Source of the DNA: Shewanella surugensis
GTDB taxonomy: Bacteria > Pseudomonadota > Gammaproteobacteria > Enterobacterales > Shewanellaceae
Direction: 5' to 3'
DNA length: 44,944 bases
NCBI RefSeq assembly: GCF_023284005.1
Contig: NZ_JAKIKS010000035.1
Coordinates: forward strand, 1 to 44,944
Translations under genes and position numbers: made by a program
The notes under the pieces: generated by a model
What the model saw: the letters and a program-made list of their open reading frames with translations, nothing else
Database searches by the model: none
Told to the model about the DNA's origin: nothing
In this document: piece after piece, positions 36,501 through 43,992 of the stretch
Layout of the letters: every line of letters starts with the position of its first letter
Position numbering within the stretch: the first letter of the stretch is position 1

Positions 36501-36583
36501 AGATCCCCTTGCGACGCGAAGACACTCCCACTGATAACAGCACAATTGATAACGAAAAATAAACGCGAAAAACATCTTTCCAT
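33566..36583 (-). CDS. Secreted M4-type (thermolysin-like) metalloprotease with PKD and GEVED domains
   Basis: 1005 residues from the ATG at 36583 (GGAG seven bases upstream; the frame starts six codons earlier). A signal peptide ends near VFAS. The zinc site HESMH (318-322) and the third ligand Glu342 in GAIGEGLGD follow the M4 pattern, as do DDANWDGEYVNYGNG before it and the KHHNGGVLRKLFYEL segment holding the active-site His (422/423). After the catalytic region come beta domains: an Asp-rich DMNRDGYFNRDE stretch (GEVED-like), a PKD-like segment (FTWSYQQTGQ, about 750-830), and a C-terminal GEVED module with DFNRNGVFESSEH and TGEVEDQDLYV. First gene of the minus-strand series; it may activate the co-encoded MACPF-like proteins (inference). 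Confidence 0.88.
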   Translation of the reverse strand: MERCFSRLFFVINCAVISGSVFASQGDLKEHPEDMVTQSWMSTGAYSLEHPRQPQWELTNKEGSLETAIKAVIQAKATGVHSANNVNNLINAGTQIKAGGGGGNEKLGLTCFSPSADSMLLCQTYESLVDSVTYANNGSQVLFNDASDNAIFAEFDGYPFIVTQVDDTCYLENDYITTIKYDSNSNNDTAYGYDCSTSVEHFEQAKVDATYYDFFSFSPENDAHFYAGVVMQMYHSYLDDLFPNQKAQNPDSPDCPINSQGQPNGDYCLKRLSQRAHALGVTGGHMDDANWDGEYVNYGNGQWAGRFYSLTTIDLVAHESMHALSEWNGDLDSTGQAGAIGEGLGDISAIAANHYLEGHLVDDQQVASYKSSTAYGNKRDNEWAYAWDIYVNNELMRIFELPSFDGYSIEDARDYAAGKAKHHNGGVLRKLFYELVVADGWSHEQAFKLFLGANVSCFTPSVTFDEMGTCLLSQVDNVFSPSEVDAQQTKLDERLHRLGIFASNTQIDALSFTQNKHYDHSEYWVSPSIDVTDIEEVRVDWGDGTQVNWSVNNNNGTSIEAMLTGEHLYASDAKHVNFSLSVLKNDGTWLKGLSQDYIHASPVLCTPTVHNPNGEISQFTFMGQEYAMSNSGYQYVDATHLTLPNNNASPIVLEGNFTGKNVTVFADMNRDGYFNRDELLAEEKPIVDGTLTLSGLSDITVGKILLRVVVDEFTAWGCGGVSKGMAIDILTQLEAAATPPTAEFSYEITGTTSVQFNAVTDGLDDSRNPEFTWSYQQTGQSEVNMGQGESLPYVFSQSGTYSVNLVVAYDDGSQDTRTQDIVLGGICMPEKSNRFDGDSYYIDKLEYAGVYSGLLNSSGRNPGAYVDHDVYDYLEGYQNQMLTLNVYTNVMSRIWAKQITSNQGIRTTFWVDFNRNGVFESSEHAVANNLSYQCESISNCRIKSSINMLMSDSTYNSGQNEIPFKTRVKVEYDYWGDFDEAEGDNACNTIITGEVEDQDLYVDPM

Positions 36584-37259
36584 GACGGCTCCATCCAACA
36601 TTGTGTATGATATTCAAAAGCATATTGTATTAGCATTATTCATTCTTTTCGGTAGCTGATCACAAATAAAAAATCAAAAAACCGACAATCAATAAAACCA
36701 ACAGCAGATTGATACTCTTATTTTTTAAAAAATATTATATTGTTATTATTGAAACTCTATTTTGTTGAAAAGAGAGCTTTCAAAAAAAACAGTTGCATTT
36801 AAAGTAGACAAAAATGATTAAATTCTCTCTGCAACTATTCGTAACATTTTCAAACATACTCTATTCTTTTTAACAAAAACATCAACATCTAAAAAACAAA
36901 AACACCTCCAATCACACATTAATCACATTATCCTCATGTAAAGAGATGTCTTATTTACCACTAAAAATAATAATTCAAAACGAATGAAAGCTAGATAAGT
37001 CAAATTATTAACTCAAAACAAAGAATGAATTAGAATAAAAGCACTAACCCAAGCAAACTTTTTCATGACTTAAATCAAATTCCCAAACCGACTGCATCGA
37101 TTAAGTTAATTGATTGCATTAATTATCACTAAATAACATTGATAAGATAGAATCACAAAATTAGGTGCCCCTCTCCTCGCTCTTTTAACCACTTGACTGT
37201 ATTAAAAGCTTGCTCCCTTCTACAATTAAGACTTTAATTAATCTCAACACTCATCAAGT
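36584..37259. promoter_or_regulatory. AT-rich divergent control region of the secreted-protein locus
   Basis: 676 bp with no gene, rich in A and T tracts (for example 36720-36790 and 36880-37040), between the metalloprotease (minus) and the lipoprotein (plus). It must hold both promoters. AT-rich upstream DNA of this kind is typical of xenogeneically silenced virulence loci (H-NS type). No single operator is convincing. Confidence 0.45.
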
Positions 37260-37928
37260 ATGAAAATGAATATGCCTTTTTTACGCTCTCTATTCTCAAC
37301 GTTAATCATTCTTCCCCTACTGGTCTTAAATGGCTGCTCTTCTGTTAAAATTAACCATGATTATGATCCACAATATGCCTATGCCAGTATTGTTAGCTAT
37401 TATCTTGAATCAAAACTTCAACCCGATCCCGATGATTTACCACTTCCTGCGGCCAAAATAAAAAATATGATGCAAGATTTATCCGAAAGCCTGCCGCCTT
37501 TGCCTCCACTGCCAATCGAACCATCCCTTCCAGCAGCAAAAACTCAACCAACGGCCTACTTATATAGACAAGTAGAACAATCCATTAATAACAATTTATC
37601 CAGAAAATATCAGCAAAAAAAGAACCCAAGTACCGCCAGTGTCAATGTTTACTATCGAATGGGAGAAGAAACCAAATTGGATATACAAGGCCCAACCTAT
37701 TCAACAGGCTTCATGGGACCTGGCAGCGTTGTCACCAGCTCACCCGCACGTGTTACCCCTTATCAAGAAGGCAGGCTCATTATTGACATCGTCGATAACA
37801 AGTCCAATCAGATCATCTGGCAATCCACGGCAACAGCCAAAATTGATAATAGTATGACACCGGAAGAAAAGCAGACCAAACTCAATGAAACTATCACAAA
37901 GATGTTAGCCAGCTTCCCACCCCAATAA
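37260..37928 (+). CDS. DUF4136-type lipoprotein
   Basis: 222 residues with a lipoprotein signal (LVLNGC, lipid-modified Cys26). The mature start SSVKINHDYDPQYAYASIVSYY and the later EGRLIIDIVDNKSNQIIWQSTA, ending near MLASFPPQ, follow the DUF4136 pattern of envelope lipoproteins. The middle contains a Pro-rich linker (ESLPPLPPLPIEPSLPAA), longer than is usual in the family. No strong ribosome binding site is seen. Divergent to the metalloprotease locus. Function unknown. Confidence 0.75.
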   Translation: MKMNMPFLRSLFSTLIILPLLVLNGCSSVKINHDYDPQYAYASIVSYYLESKLQPDPDDLPLPAAKIKNMMQDLSESLPPLPPLPIEPSLPAAKTQPTAYLYRQVEQSINNNLSRKYQQKKNPSTASVNVYYRMGEETKLDIQGPTYSTGFMGPGSVVTSSPARVTPYQEGRLIIDIVDNKSNQIIWQSTATAKIDNSMTPEEKQTKLNETITKMLASFPPQ

Positions 37929-37949
37929 AACGAAACACTTGCAAAATAT

Positions 37950-37977
37950 GATATAAGGCTATTCATAGCCTTATATC
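37950..37977 (+). terminator. Hairpin after the lipoprotein gene
   Basis: GATATAAGGCTA (37950-37961) pairs perfectly with TAGCCTTATATC (37966-37977) with a TTCA loop, 21 bp after the stop codon. No T-run follows. Confidence 0.6.
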
Positions 37978-38277
37978 AATCCGCATTAATAGATGATCAA
38001 TTAAAATTGAGATTAATCCATTTATACCCAATACCATAAAGCAATAAACACCTTTATCAAAAAAATAATAATATAATGCTTTAGCGCTATAGACTCGCCA
38101 CCTTAAAACTGATTACTTTATGACTGTTTAAAAAAATATACCGTACATATATCCACGGTATTTAATGACAACGTTATTTATTTAAAATAAAACCCTATCA
38201 TATTGGTTTTAATGTCTTCGTCATTTATTTCATTTCCCCATTTACTTTTCAGTACTCATTACAATAAGGACAAAAAG
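37978..38277. promoter_or_regulatory. Upstream region of the phosphohydrolase gene with inverted repeat
   Basis: 300 AT-rich bp without a gene. ATACCGT (38138-38144) and ACGGTAT (38155-38161) form a 7-bp dyad with 10-bp spacing, a typical operator layout, about 115 bp before the start codon. Confidence 0.4.
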
Positions 38278-39843
38278 ATGAGATTAAAAAAGAGCATCAT
38301 GTTGAGCACAATATTATTGAGTACTTGCATTAGCACTCAAGCACAAGCCGCTTGGTATGATAATGTTTGGGATTGGCTAGAAGATAATGTTGCCGCGCCC
38401 GTTGTTGATGCCAGTCAAGTCACTCTTTCATGGCTCGACAGTCACGTTATCGCACCCATTGAAGGTCTCGCCACCGATGTTGATGGTTATGTCTCTATCT
38501 TAGAAGCCACCATGTCAGATCATGGCTACCTCAGTACCTATGGCCAAGCTTATATTCCTGCAACACAGGATGCAGGTCCAAACGGAACATTAAACATTAT
38601 CACCTTCAATATTAAAGGCTTCCCAGAAGCATTAAACGGGATCAGCGATAATGAAGCCCAAGAATTAAGCCAGTTCATTGAAAACTGGCAAGCTGACATT
38701 ATTGGTTTACAAGAAAACTGGGTGAGAACCGATGCAATCACCTCTCAACTCAGTCTAGACAATTATCCCTATCGTACCCAATACTGGGCTGGCACCCCAA
38801 CCACCTTTGGTGACGGTTTACTCACCTTATCTCGATATAGCTTAGATCAAGACAAAGTCCAATATCATGAGTGGAATAAATGTAATGGCACACTATTAGA
38901 GTATTTAACAGGAGCCGTTTCTAGCCCTGATTGTGCGACAGAAAAAGGGTTTACCATCAGTGAAATTGAAATTGCTAAAGATTTTATCATCCATTTTTAT
39001 AATCTTCATGGCAATACCGGCCATAATAGAGCCAATAATCAATCAGACTTAAATCAAGTTTCTGAAATGATCCAAGCCTACTCCGCAGGTTTCCCCGTTA
39101 TTATTGTTGGTGACTTCAATATTTACTTTGAGCAAAACAGTGACCGTGCGCATCAATATCAATTAATGCTCGACTTTAAAGCCCAAACAGGCATGACTTT
39201 TACCTGTGAAGAAGAACCAGTCAATGGTGTTATCGAAGGATGTGATCGTATCGATTATATTGGCTACCGAAATAATCCAAAATTTGAATTCAGTCATACA
39301 CCCCTCGTGGATAATCGCCTAGATCATAATAATATTAGCGATCATGCTCCCAGAATTGGACAACTACATTGGGTCAATACCTATGCTTATAAGACCCCCA
39401 TCGAATATCCTCCTGTAGATTTAGCTATTTCACTTAAGGCTAGCAGTGGAAAATACTTTACCGCTGAAGGCAATGGCGGCAGCACAGTGAATGCCAACCG
39501 AGATGATCAAGGGTCTTGGGAGTCTTTTAACCTCAGACTAGAACAAGCAAGATACTTTACTGGCTGCATTCAAAGTGGCGATCTAGTCTCTATTCGGACC
39601 CAAGATGGTTATTACTTTAGTGCTCAAACAGACGGGAGCCTAGATGCTGACCGCACTCAGCTGGGCAACTGGGAAACCTTTAGTTTAATCAATCACGATG
39701 ATAATTCTGGCTGTTTAGAAAATAATGACCGTATTTCTTTCAGAAGCCATCACGGCCAATTTATCGTCGGTGAAAGTGACGGTGATGCCCACGCCGATCG
39801 CACTGACATTGGTGCATGGGAAATAATCACTATCAATATGTAA
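38278..39843 (+). CDS. Secreted sphingomyelinase-like phosphohydrolase with fascin-like repeats
   Basis: 521 residues from the ATG at 38278 (AAGGACAAAAAG upstream). Signal peptide ends TQAQA. Residues 105-365 are an endonuclease/exonuclease/phosphatase domain with the metal and catalytic residues in order: Asn111 (TFNIKGFPE), Glu146 (GLQEN), His244 (NLHG), Asp279 and Asn281 (GDFN), Asp355 and His356 (SDHAP). This order matches neutral sphingomyelinase C and DNase I-type enzymes; export and neighbours favour sphingomyelinase. Residues 382-520 hold three repeats of the form G-x-(Y/F)-(F/I)-x-(A/V)-(E/Q)...(A/D)-x-R-x(3)-G-x-WE-x-(F/I), a fascin-like beta-trefoil. Such a fusion could direct the enzyme to actin or glycans (inference). 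Confidence 0.8.
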   Translation: MRLKKSIMLSTILLSTCISTQAQAAWYDNVWDWLEDNVAAPVVDASQVTLSWLDSHVIAPIEGLATDVDGYVSILEATMSDHGYLSTYGQAYIPATQDAGPNGTLNIITFNIKGFPEALNGISDNEAQELSQFIENWQADIIGLQENWVRTDAITSQLSLDNYPYRTQYWAGTPTTFGDGLLTLSRYSLDQDKVQYHEWNKCNGTLLEYLTGAVSSPDCATEKGFTISEIEIAKDFIIHFYNLHGNTGHNRANNQSDLNQVSEMIQAYSAGFPVIIVGDFNIYFEQNSDRAHQYQLMLDFKAQTGMTFTCEEEPVNGVIEGCDRIDYIGYRNNPKFEFSHTPLVDNRLDHNNISDHAPRIGQLHWVNTYAYKTPIEYPPVDLAISLKASSGKYFTAEGNGGSTVNANRDDQGSWESFNLRLEQARYFTGCIQSGDLVSIRTQDGYYFSAQTDGSLDADRTQLGNWETFSLINHDDNSGCLENNDRISFRSHHGQFIVGESDGDAHADRTDIGAWEIITINM

Positions 39844-39855
39844 TCGTTAAAGTGC

Positions 39856-39876
39856 TGAGGGGGGAGTATCCCCTCA
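39856..39876 (+). terminator. Terminator hairpin after the phosphohydrolase gene
   Basis: TGAGGGG (39856-39862) pairs with CCCCTCA (39870-39876) 13 bp past the stop codon. T-run absent. Confidence 0.55.
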
Positions 39877-40221
39877 AGCAAGGCCTAAATAAGAAAAGTG
39901 GCCCAAAAAAAGGCTTGTGATCTTGAATTTAATGCTAAGCGATAAGGTGGAGCCTATTTGCGGTGAACATATCTCATCACTAGTTACCCTATTGAGGTAA
40001 AGATTAGATCTTGGGGCTGAACAGTAGACAAGAACAGCCACAACTATTTTATAGTGATATTTATCGGTTTAACCTTCAAGCGTAAAGCCTCCCAGAATAT
40101 CTAAACTATGAAATCAGGCTTAGTTTTTGACAAACTGCCCCGCCTGTACAATCCTTAACCAAGGACGATTTTATGTTGGTCAGTTATAGTATGATAACAG
40201 TATACCCTGAAGGATTTGAAA
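39877..40221. other. Non-coding stretch before the P450-like gene
   Basis: 345 bp without a recognisable gene. A small dyad GTTAT-N6-ATAAC lies near 40183-40198, close to the likely promoter of the next gene. This appears to be the junction where a mosaic accessory region begins. Confidence 0.4.
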
Positions 40222-41301
40222 ATGGACGCAAATTCGAAAGGCATGTCTTTTAAGGAAGTTAAAAACTATGGAAAGCGAATTTTTCAAGCCAGATCGATAA
40301 AAGCTCATGAGTATGTAATCAATAATCTATCAAAAAAACCAGCCATCCAACAAAAGGCATTTAAAATAATATTTGATGGCACAAATATATTTACAGTCAC
40401 AGAACTAACCGCCGCATGGAAAAACCTAAAGCAACAAATCAATAAGCATTTGAATGACAAAGCATTACAGATAAACTCTGACTTTATCGACAATGAAATA
40501 TTTTCGGTTTTTCTGAATCCTGATTTGGCATTTTTAGATGCTGATAATTTATATCAAATGATTAACGTTTCGCTAGTATATAAAATACTTGAGTGCCCCC
40601 ACCTACACGAAGTATCAAGTATGGTTACTTATAGCGATATACGTCATGCATTTTCAAAAGAGGGGAAGTACGCATATTTTATTCCTTTCATGCTTTGGCC
40701 GATTGCAAAACGTTTGTTATTTCCAAGATCAAGAAAAATACGCAATATTATTAGTATGATGAACAAGGATGCTTCATCTAAAAGATACAATAGTAATCTT
40801 TATAAAATTGTCGAAGCTAGCGATCTTTCCCTAATGGATAAGGAAAGTGTACTAGGCATGTTTTATGGCGCAAGCTTAAATACAACAAACGCACTGGTAA
40901 AAACACTGGCGACTATTTCTGAGTCTCCTGATTTGCAGAAGGACATACAGTGTAATAAAAACCAAATGCAAGCACTAGAATTGATAGTCTCTACGATGTA
41001 TCAAACGTTATCTACCGATGCAGTGATAAGTGGAACGTTAAGAGTTGGAGATGATAGTGAGATTTATGTTTCAGGGCTCAATCATTATGGTCAATTATCT
41101 GGGACGGAAAAATATGTATTTAGTGGGGGCGAAAGATATTGTCCTGGAAAAAAATATGCAACCAAACTAATATCTGAGTTGATATATTCGTTACTAAAGC
41201 TAGGTAGCCTTGAATTAATCGCACCTGTTGAGAGCAAAAATAGTCTAGGGTTTAACTTTATTCAAGGCGGCAATATATTCATATTTAAAAAACATCAGTG
41301 A
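40222..41301 (+). CDS. Short, divergent cytochrome P450-like protein
   Basis: 359 residues from the ATG at 40222 (AAGGA seven bases upstream). FSGGERYCPG (300-309) fits the P450 heme-ligand loop F-x-x-G-x-R-x-C-x-G, with Cys307 as the thiolate. It is followed by a hydrophobic helix (KLISELIYSLLKLG), as in the L helix. GMFYGASLNTTNAL (212-225) resembles the I helix (A/G-G-x-x-T). The region 250-300 is much shorter than normal and the K-helix E-x-x-R motif is not evident (LELIVSTMYQ). P450s are usually 400 or more residues. Either a degenerate P450 or a compact variant; reductase partners are not nearby. Function unknown. Confidence 0.6.
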   Translation: MDANSKGMSFKEVKNYGKRIFQARSIKAHEYVINNLSKKPAIQQKAFKIIFDGTNIFTVTELTAAWKNLKQQINKHLNDKALQINSDFIDNEIFSVFLNPDLAFLDADNLYQMINVSLVYKILECPHLHEVSSMVTYSDIRHAFSKEGKYAYFIPFMLWPIAKRLLFPRSRKIRNIISMMNKDASSKRYNSNLYKIVEASDLSLMDKESVLGMFYGASLNTTNALVKTLATISESPDLQKDIQCNKNQMQALELIVSTMYQTLSTDAVISGTLRVGDDSEIYVSGLNHYGQLSGTEKYVFSGGERYCPGKKYATKLISELIYSLLKLGSLELIAPVESKNSLGFNFIQGGNIFIFKKHQ

Positions 41302-41318
41302 TTAATTTAAAAATCCTT

Positions 41319-41774
41319 CTATTTGTTGGGTGATATCATCAAAGTGAAGTCAAAATCACCCAGATTTTCACCACTTTTCTGATCAGAAGCTTGAACTACG
41401 ACTGGAAATTCCAGCTTTATATTTTCATTGATTACTTTTTGAATATTGAGTGCTAATGATGGCTGATATGAGCTAAAAATCGTGCTACCTCTAAATTTGC
41501 TACGTAAGAAAAACTCTCCTTTGTTTACGATAAAGCGTAGGGGAAGATTGCTTTTTTTTATCAGTCGGCTAATGGGAAAGCCCGCTGCACATTCCGCACC
41601 ACTAAGAATAGGTCCAAAACCAAGCCCTCCCGTAAAGCTTTTATTTGGCCAATGCCCCGGTATAATAATGTTAACCTCATCGTCTTTTACCATATGAAGT
41701 TTTGGACAATTTAATGCCAGGTAAGGCATATTAAAGATAATGAAAGTACGAAAAATAAATGTGTCGCTGATCAT
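41319..41774 (-). CDS. Hypothetical protein
   Basis: 151 residues, convergent with the P450-like gene (17 bp apart). No signal peptide or membrane segment is clear. It has a Gly-rich middle (SFTGGLGFGPILSGAE) and a beta-rich C-terminus ending DFDFTLMISPNK. No family recognised. The ribosome binding site is weak and the gene might start later. Confidence 0.5.
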   Translation of the reverse strand: MISDTFIFRTFIIFNMPYLALNCPKLHMVKDDEVNIIIPGHWPNKSFTGGLGFGPILSGAECAAGFPISRLIKKSNLPLRFIVNKGEFFLRSKFRGSTIFSSYQPSLALNIQKVINENIKLEFPVVVQASDQKSGENLGDFDFTLMISPNK

Positions 41775-41812
41775 GGTAACAACCCGAATTCATGTTCAAA
41801 GTGCACCTGCTA

Positions 41813-41959
41813 AAATCATCTAAACATTTCCGCTGGTGTTTGGTCATTTAATATCTTTCTAGGTCAATGATTCATTAAGCTTACAATGTTTTCTCATTTC
41901 TTGTCTGAAACATGAAAGAAACCTGCTCCTTTAGGAAAATATCGCCTTAATAGGCCATT
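41813..41959 (-). pseudogene. Decayed IS30-family transposase, C-terminal remnant
   Basis: The minus-strand translation reads NGLLRRYFPKGAGFFHVSDK, then stop, ENIVSLMNH, stop, PRKILNDQTPAEMFR, stop. This is the C-terminus of an IS30-type transposase (compare the family pattern RRYFPKG...LNxRPRKxL-x-x-TP-x-E-x-F) with at least two in-frame stops and no N-terminal part. It marks an old insertion event in this mosaic region. Confidence 0.8.
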
Positions 41960-42326
41960 AAAAAATTAGCTATAGCCAGCCATTATTATTCAATAACATA
42001 CCTAGAATCCTTCAAGGCATCAACGCACGTGATCGACCAAACTACGATTTAGGCAATTGTAAGTATCGTCATTGATAATGATTTTCGAAATTGAGCTAAA
42101 TAGCAAAAATTAATCCGTTTTAAGGTATTGATTCACGACTCAGTTGATTAACTGAGGGGAATAATCTTAATAAGTAAAAGGAATTTAACCTAGTTGCACT
42201 ATCTTATACTTTCATCGCTAGCTGACAATCCCCTGATAAGTGCCCTCATCGTTGATCTAAATGATAAAATTAATTATAGGAGTCTGAATTATTGTACGTA
42301 AATAGTGCGAAGCGTAAGTAAGTACA
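41960..42326. other. Non-coding stretch with probable element debris
   Basis: No intact gene. It may hold further remnants of the IS30-like element. A plus-strand fragment near 42000-42060 reads ILQGINARDRPNYDLGNC but has no start and I cannot assign it. Confidence 0.35.
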
Positions 42327-42749
42327 TCATATGACTGTTTTCGTTAAACGTTTAAGTTGATCAATTCGCCTACGTCGGACAACCATTACTGCACATATGA
42401 CGATTAAAGAGACTAATGAAATGCCTAAATGCTCAAACATGTTAAGTTGCCAACCATCTACATGACATTCGTGCTCCTGACCATTTCTACTCGGCCATTC
42501 AATACAGGGAATATATCCTCCACTTAAGAATAGAAAGAAAGACATAATAAAAGCAATAAGTGTCATTGAGACTGACTTATTCCCAAATTTATGAGCTTCT
42601 TCCTTCTCAAGGTTAACACCGAGCCTCAAGGCCTCCATTCGCCTCCTACATGCTTCTTCTTTCAAAAGCTTCACGTCACTCTTCTTCCCTGAGGATACAA
42701 GCTCATCAATAGCTTTTTCTATTTCATTAACGGTGTATTTTTCTAGCAT
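42327..42749 (-). CDS. Small membrane protein, unknown function
   Basis: 140 residues. The N-terminal half is a charged helical region (EIEKAIDELVSSGKKSDVKL, KEEACRRRMEALRLG). Two membrane segments follow (SMTLIAFIMSFFLFLSGGY and LGISLVSLIVICAVMVV) with a Cys-containing loop between them (CIEWPSRNGQEHECHVDGW), and then a basic tail (RRRRIDQLKR). AACGGGAA precedes the ATG. No family recognised. It lies next to a toxin-antitoxin pair in opposite orientation. Confidence 0.55.
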   Translation of the reverse strand: MLEKYTVNEIEKAIDELVSSGKKSDVKLLKEEACRRRMEALRLGVNLEKEEAHKFGNKSVSMTLIAFIMSFFLFLSGGYIPCIEWPSRNGQEHECHVDGWQLNMFEHLGISLVSLIVICAVMVVRRRRIDQLKRLTKTVI

Positions 42750-42909
42750 TTATTCCCGTTCTCTTTTAAAAAATATAGATGATGCACTTCTAGGTCGTAC
42801 GTGGCAATGCCATTAATGATGTCTATTTATGAGTTCGTAGTAAAAATGCCACGCGTTATACATTCCTATTGCGTAGTTTGTTAGTTTGCGTGCCAAAGTG
42901 ACACAACGA

Positions 42910-42960
42910 TTGCTTATTGCACACTTTAAGACCATAATACCCATGTGACATTTTGACACA
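42910..42960 (+). promoter_or_regulatory. Promoter and probable operator of the toxin-antitoxin pair
   Basis: TTGCTT (42910-42915) and CATAAT (42933-42938) are 17 bp apart, a good sigma-70 promoter. Downstream, TGTGACATTTTGACACA (42944-42960) has TGTG/CACA half-sites and could bind the ribbon-helix-helix antitoxin for autorepression. AGGAGA follows just before the start codon. Confidence 0.55.
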
Positions 42961-42975
42961 ACAGGAGATAACATT

Positions 42976-43248
42976 ATGGCGACGACTTTGCCTCGCATCA
43001 CCGCTAGAGTGGATGTCGATACACAAGATTTACTGACTAAGGCTGCTGCCATTGCTGGCATGTCGAGTATAAACTCATTTGTTCTCAGTGCGGCAATTGA
43101 AAAAGCGAAACAAGTCATTGAGCGTGAGCAAACGCTAAAACTCAGTCAAGCTGACGCTATGTTGCTCATGGAGGCATTAGACCACCCTGCAACACCGAAT
43201 TCAAAACTGAAAGCGGCCGCTGAACGCTACGAGAGCAAAGCTCAATGA
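42976..43248 (+). CDS. DUF1778 (TacA-type) antitoxin
   Basis: 90 residues. The N-terminal ribbon-helix-helix (LPRITARVDVDTQDLLTKAA, then GMSSINSFVLSAAIEKA) is the DUF1778 signature. The C-terminal part (LSQADAMLLMEALDHPATPN) binds and covers the acetyltransferase toxin in this family. It overlaps the toxin start by 4 bp (ATGA), typical of the pair. AGGAGA is eight bases upstream of the ATG. Confidence 0.92.
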   Translation: MATTLPRITARVDVDTQDLLTKAAAIAGMSSINSFVLSAAIEKAKQVIEREQTLKLSQADAMLLMEALDHPATPNSKLKAAAERYESKAQ

Positions 43249-43742
43249 TGAATGCGGTACTGCTAGACAAAGCTAAACACGATAAAAAGCGATTCAACTG
43301 TGGCATTGAAGCGCTCAACAACTACCTGAAAGTGATGGCGAGTCAGCAAGCAAAAAAAGACAATACCAGAACGTTCGTTTTAGAAGATAATAACGAGAAC
43401 TCACATATCATCGGCTTTTACTCACTCACAATGACACCTATTGACTTAAAAGCATTGCCCGATAAATTACAGAAGAAACACCAATCATCGACTTCTGGTG
43501 GTCTTATTGCTCGTTTAGCTGTCGATGACCGATACAAAGGGAAAGGCTTTGGTGAGTGGCTGCTTATCGATGCACTTCGAAAGCTGTTAGCTGCGAGTGA
43601 CAGCGTCGCGTTCCCAGTCGTGATTGTTGATGTTAAAGACGGTGCAAAACACTTCTATGAACGCTATGGATTTAAAGCGTTTCAAGATACAAAAAACAAA
43701 CTCTTCATCACCATTGCTGATGTTAGAGCGAGCTTAGGTTAA
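43245..43742 (+). CDS. GNAT-family toxin (TacT/AtaT type)
   Basis: 165 residues. F-x-CG-x(3)-L-x-x-YL-x(5)-Q near the N-terminus, the acetyl-CoA loop DDRYKGKGFGEWLL and the end motif FYERYGF mark the TacT-like branch of GNATs, which acetylate the amino group of charged tRNAs and stop translation. The catalytic Tyr is present in FYERYGF. The gene is coupled to the DUF1778 antitoxin. No truncation is seen, so the pair may be active and stabilise this accessory region. Confidence 0.92.
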   Translation: MMNAVLLDKAKHDKKRFNCGIEALNNYLKVMASQQAKKDNTRTFVLEDNNENSHIIGFYSLTMTPIDLKALPDKLQKKHQSSTSGGLIARLAVDDRYKGKGFGEWLLIDALRKLLAASDSVAFPVVIVDVKDGAKHFYERYGFKAFQDTKNKLFITIADVRASLG

Positions 43743-43957
43743 CCACTGTTATTGTCCGACATCCAGCCTACTTTTACTCATTTAACGTACAAAACGCTGC
43801 ATTATCGCCATTAAGACACACTCAAAACAGAACAAACCTATTATCTACTTTTGTCGTTAATTATGGGTGGCTTGGTTCTTGTGATCCTTAAACGCTTAGT
43901 CATGTGATTTTTCTCGCCACAAACGGAAACGCCCAAAGTTATTAGCCTTGGGCGTTT
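43743..43957. terminator. Terminator between the toxin and the YjaB-type gene
   Basis: AAACGCCCAA (43927-43936) pairs with TTGGGCGTTT (43948-43957) over an 11-nt loop. It lies between convergent genes and can serve both. The rest of the stretch (43743-43926) holds no gene; I looked for integron attC-like repeats and saw none. Confidence 0.6.
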
Positions 43958-43992
43958 CTTCTAGCAAACACTGGGTGACGACAAACCGAGCG

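Noticed and set aside
42813..43118. 101-residue minus-strand frame opposite the antitoxin
   Set aside because: It is the antisense shadow of the DUF1778 gene and its promoter.
43743..43992. Integron cassette attC site
   Set aside because: Small orphan genes and a toxin-antitoxin pair suggested cassettes, but gene orientations are mixed and no attC-like pair of core sites was seen; the hairpin here is a plain terminator.
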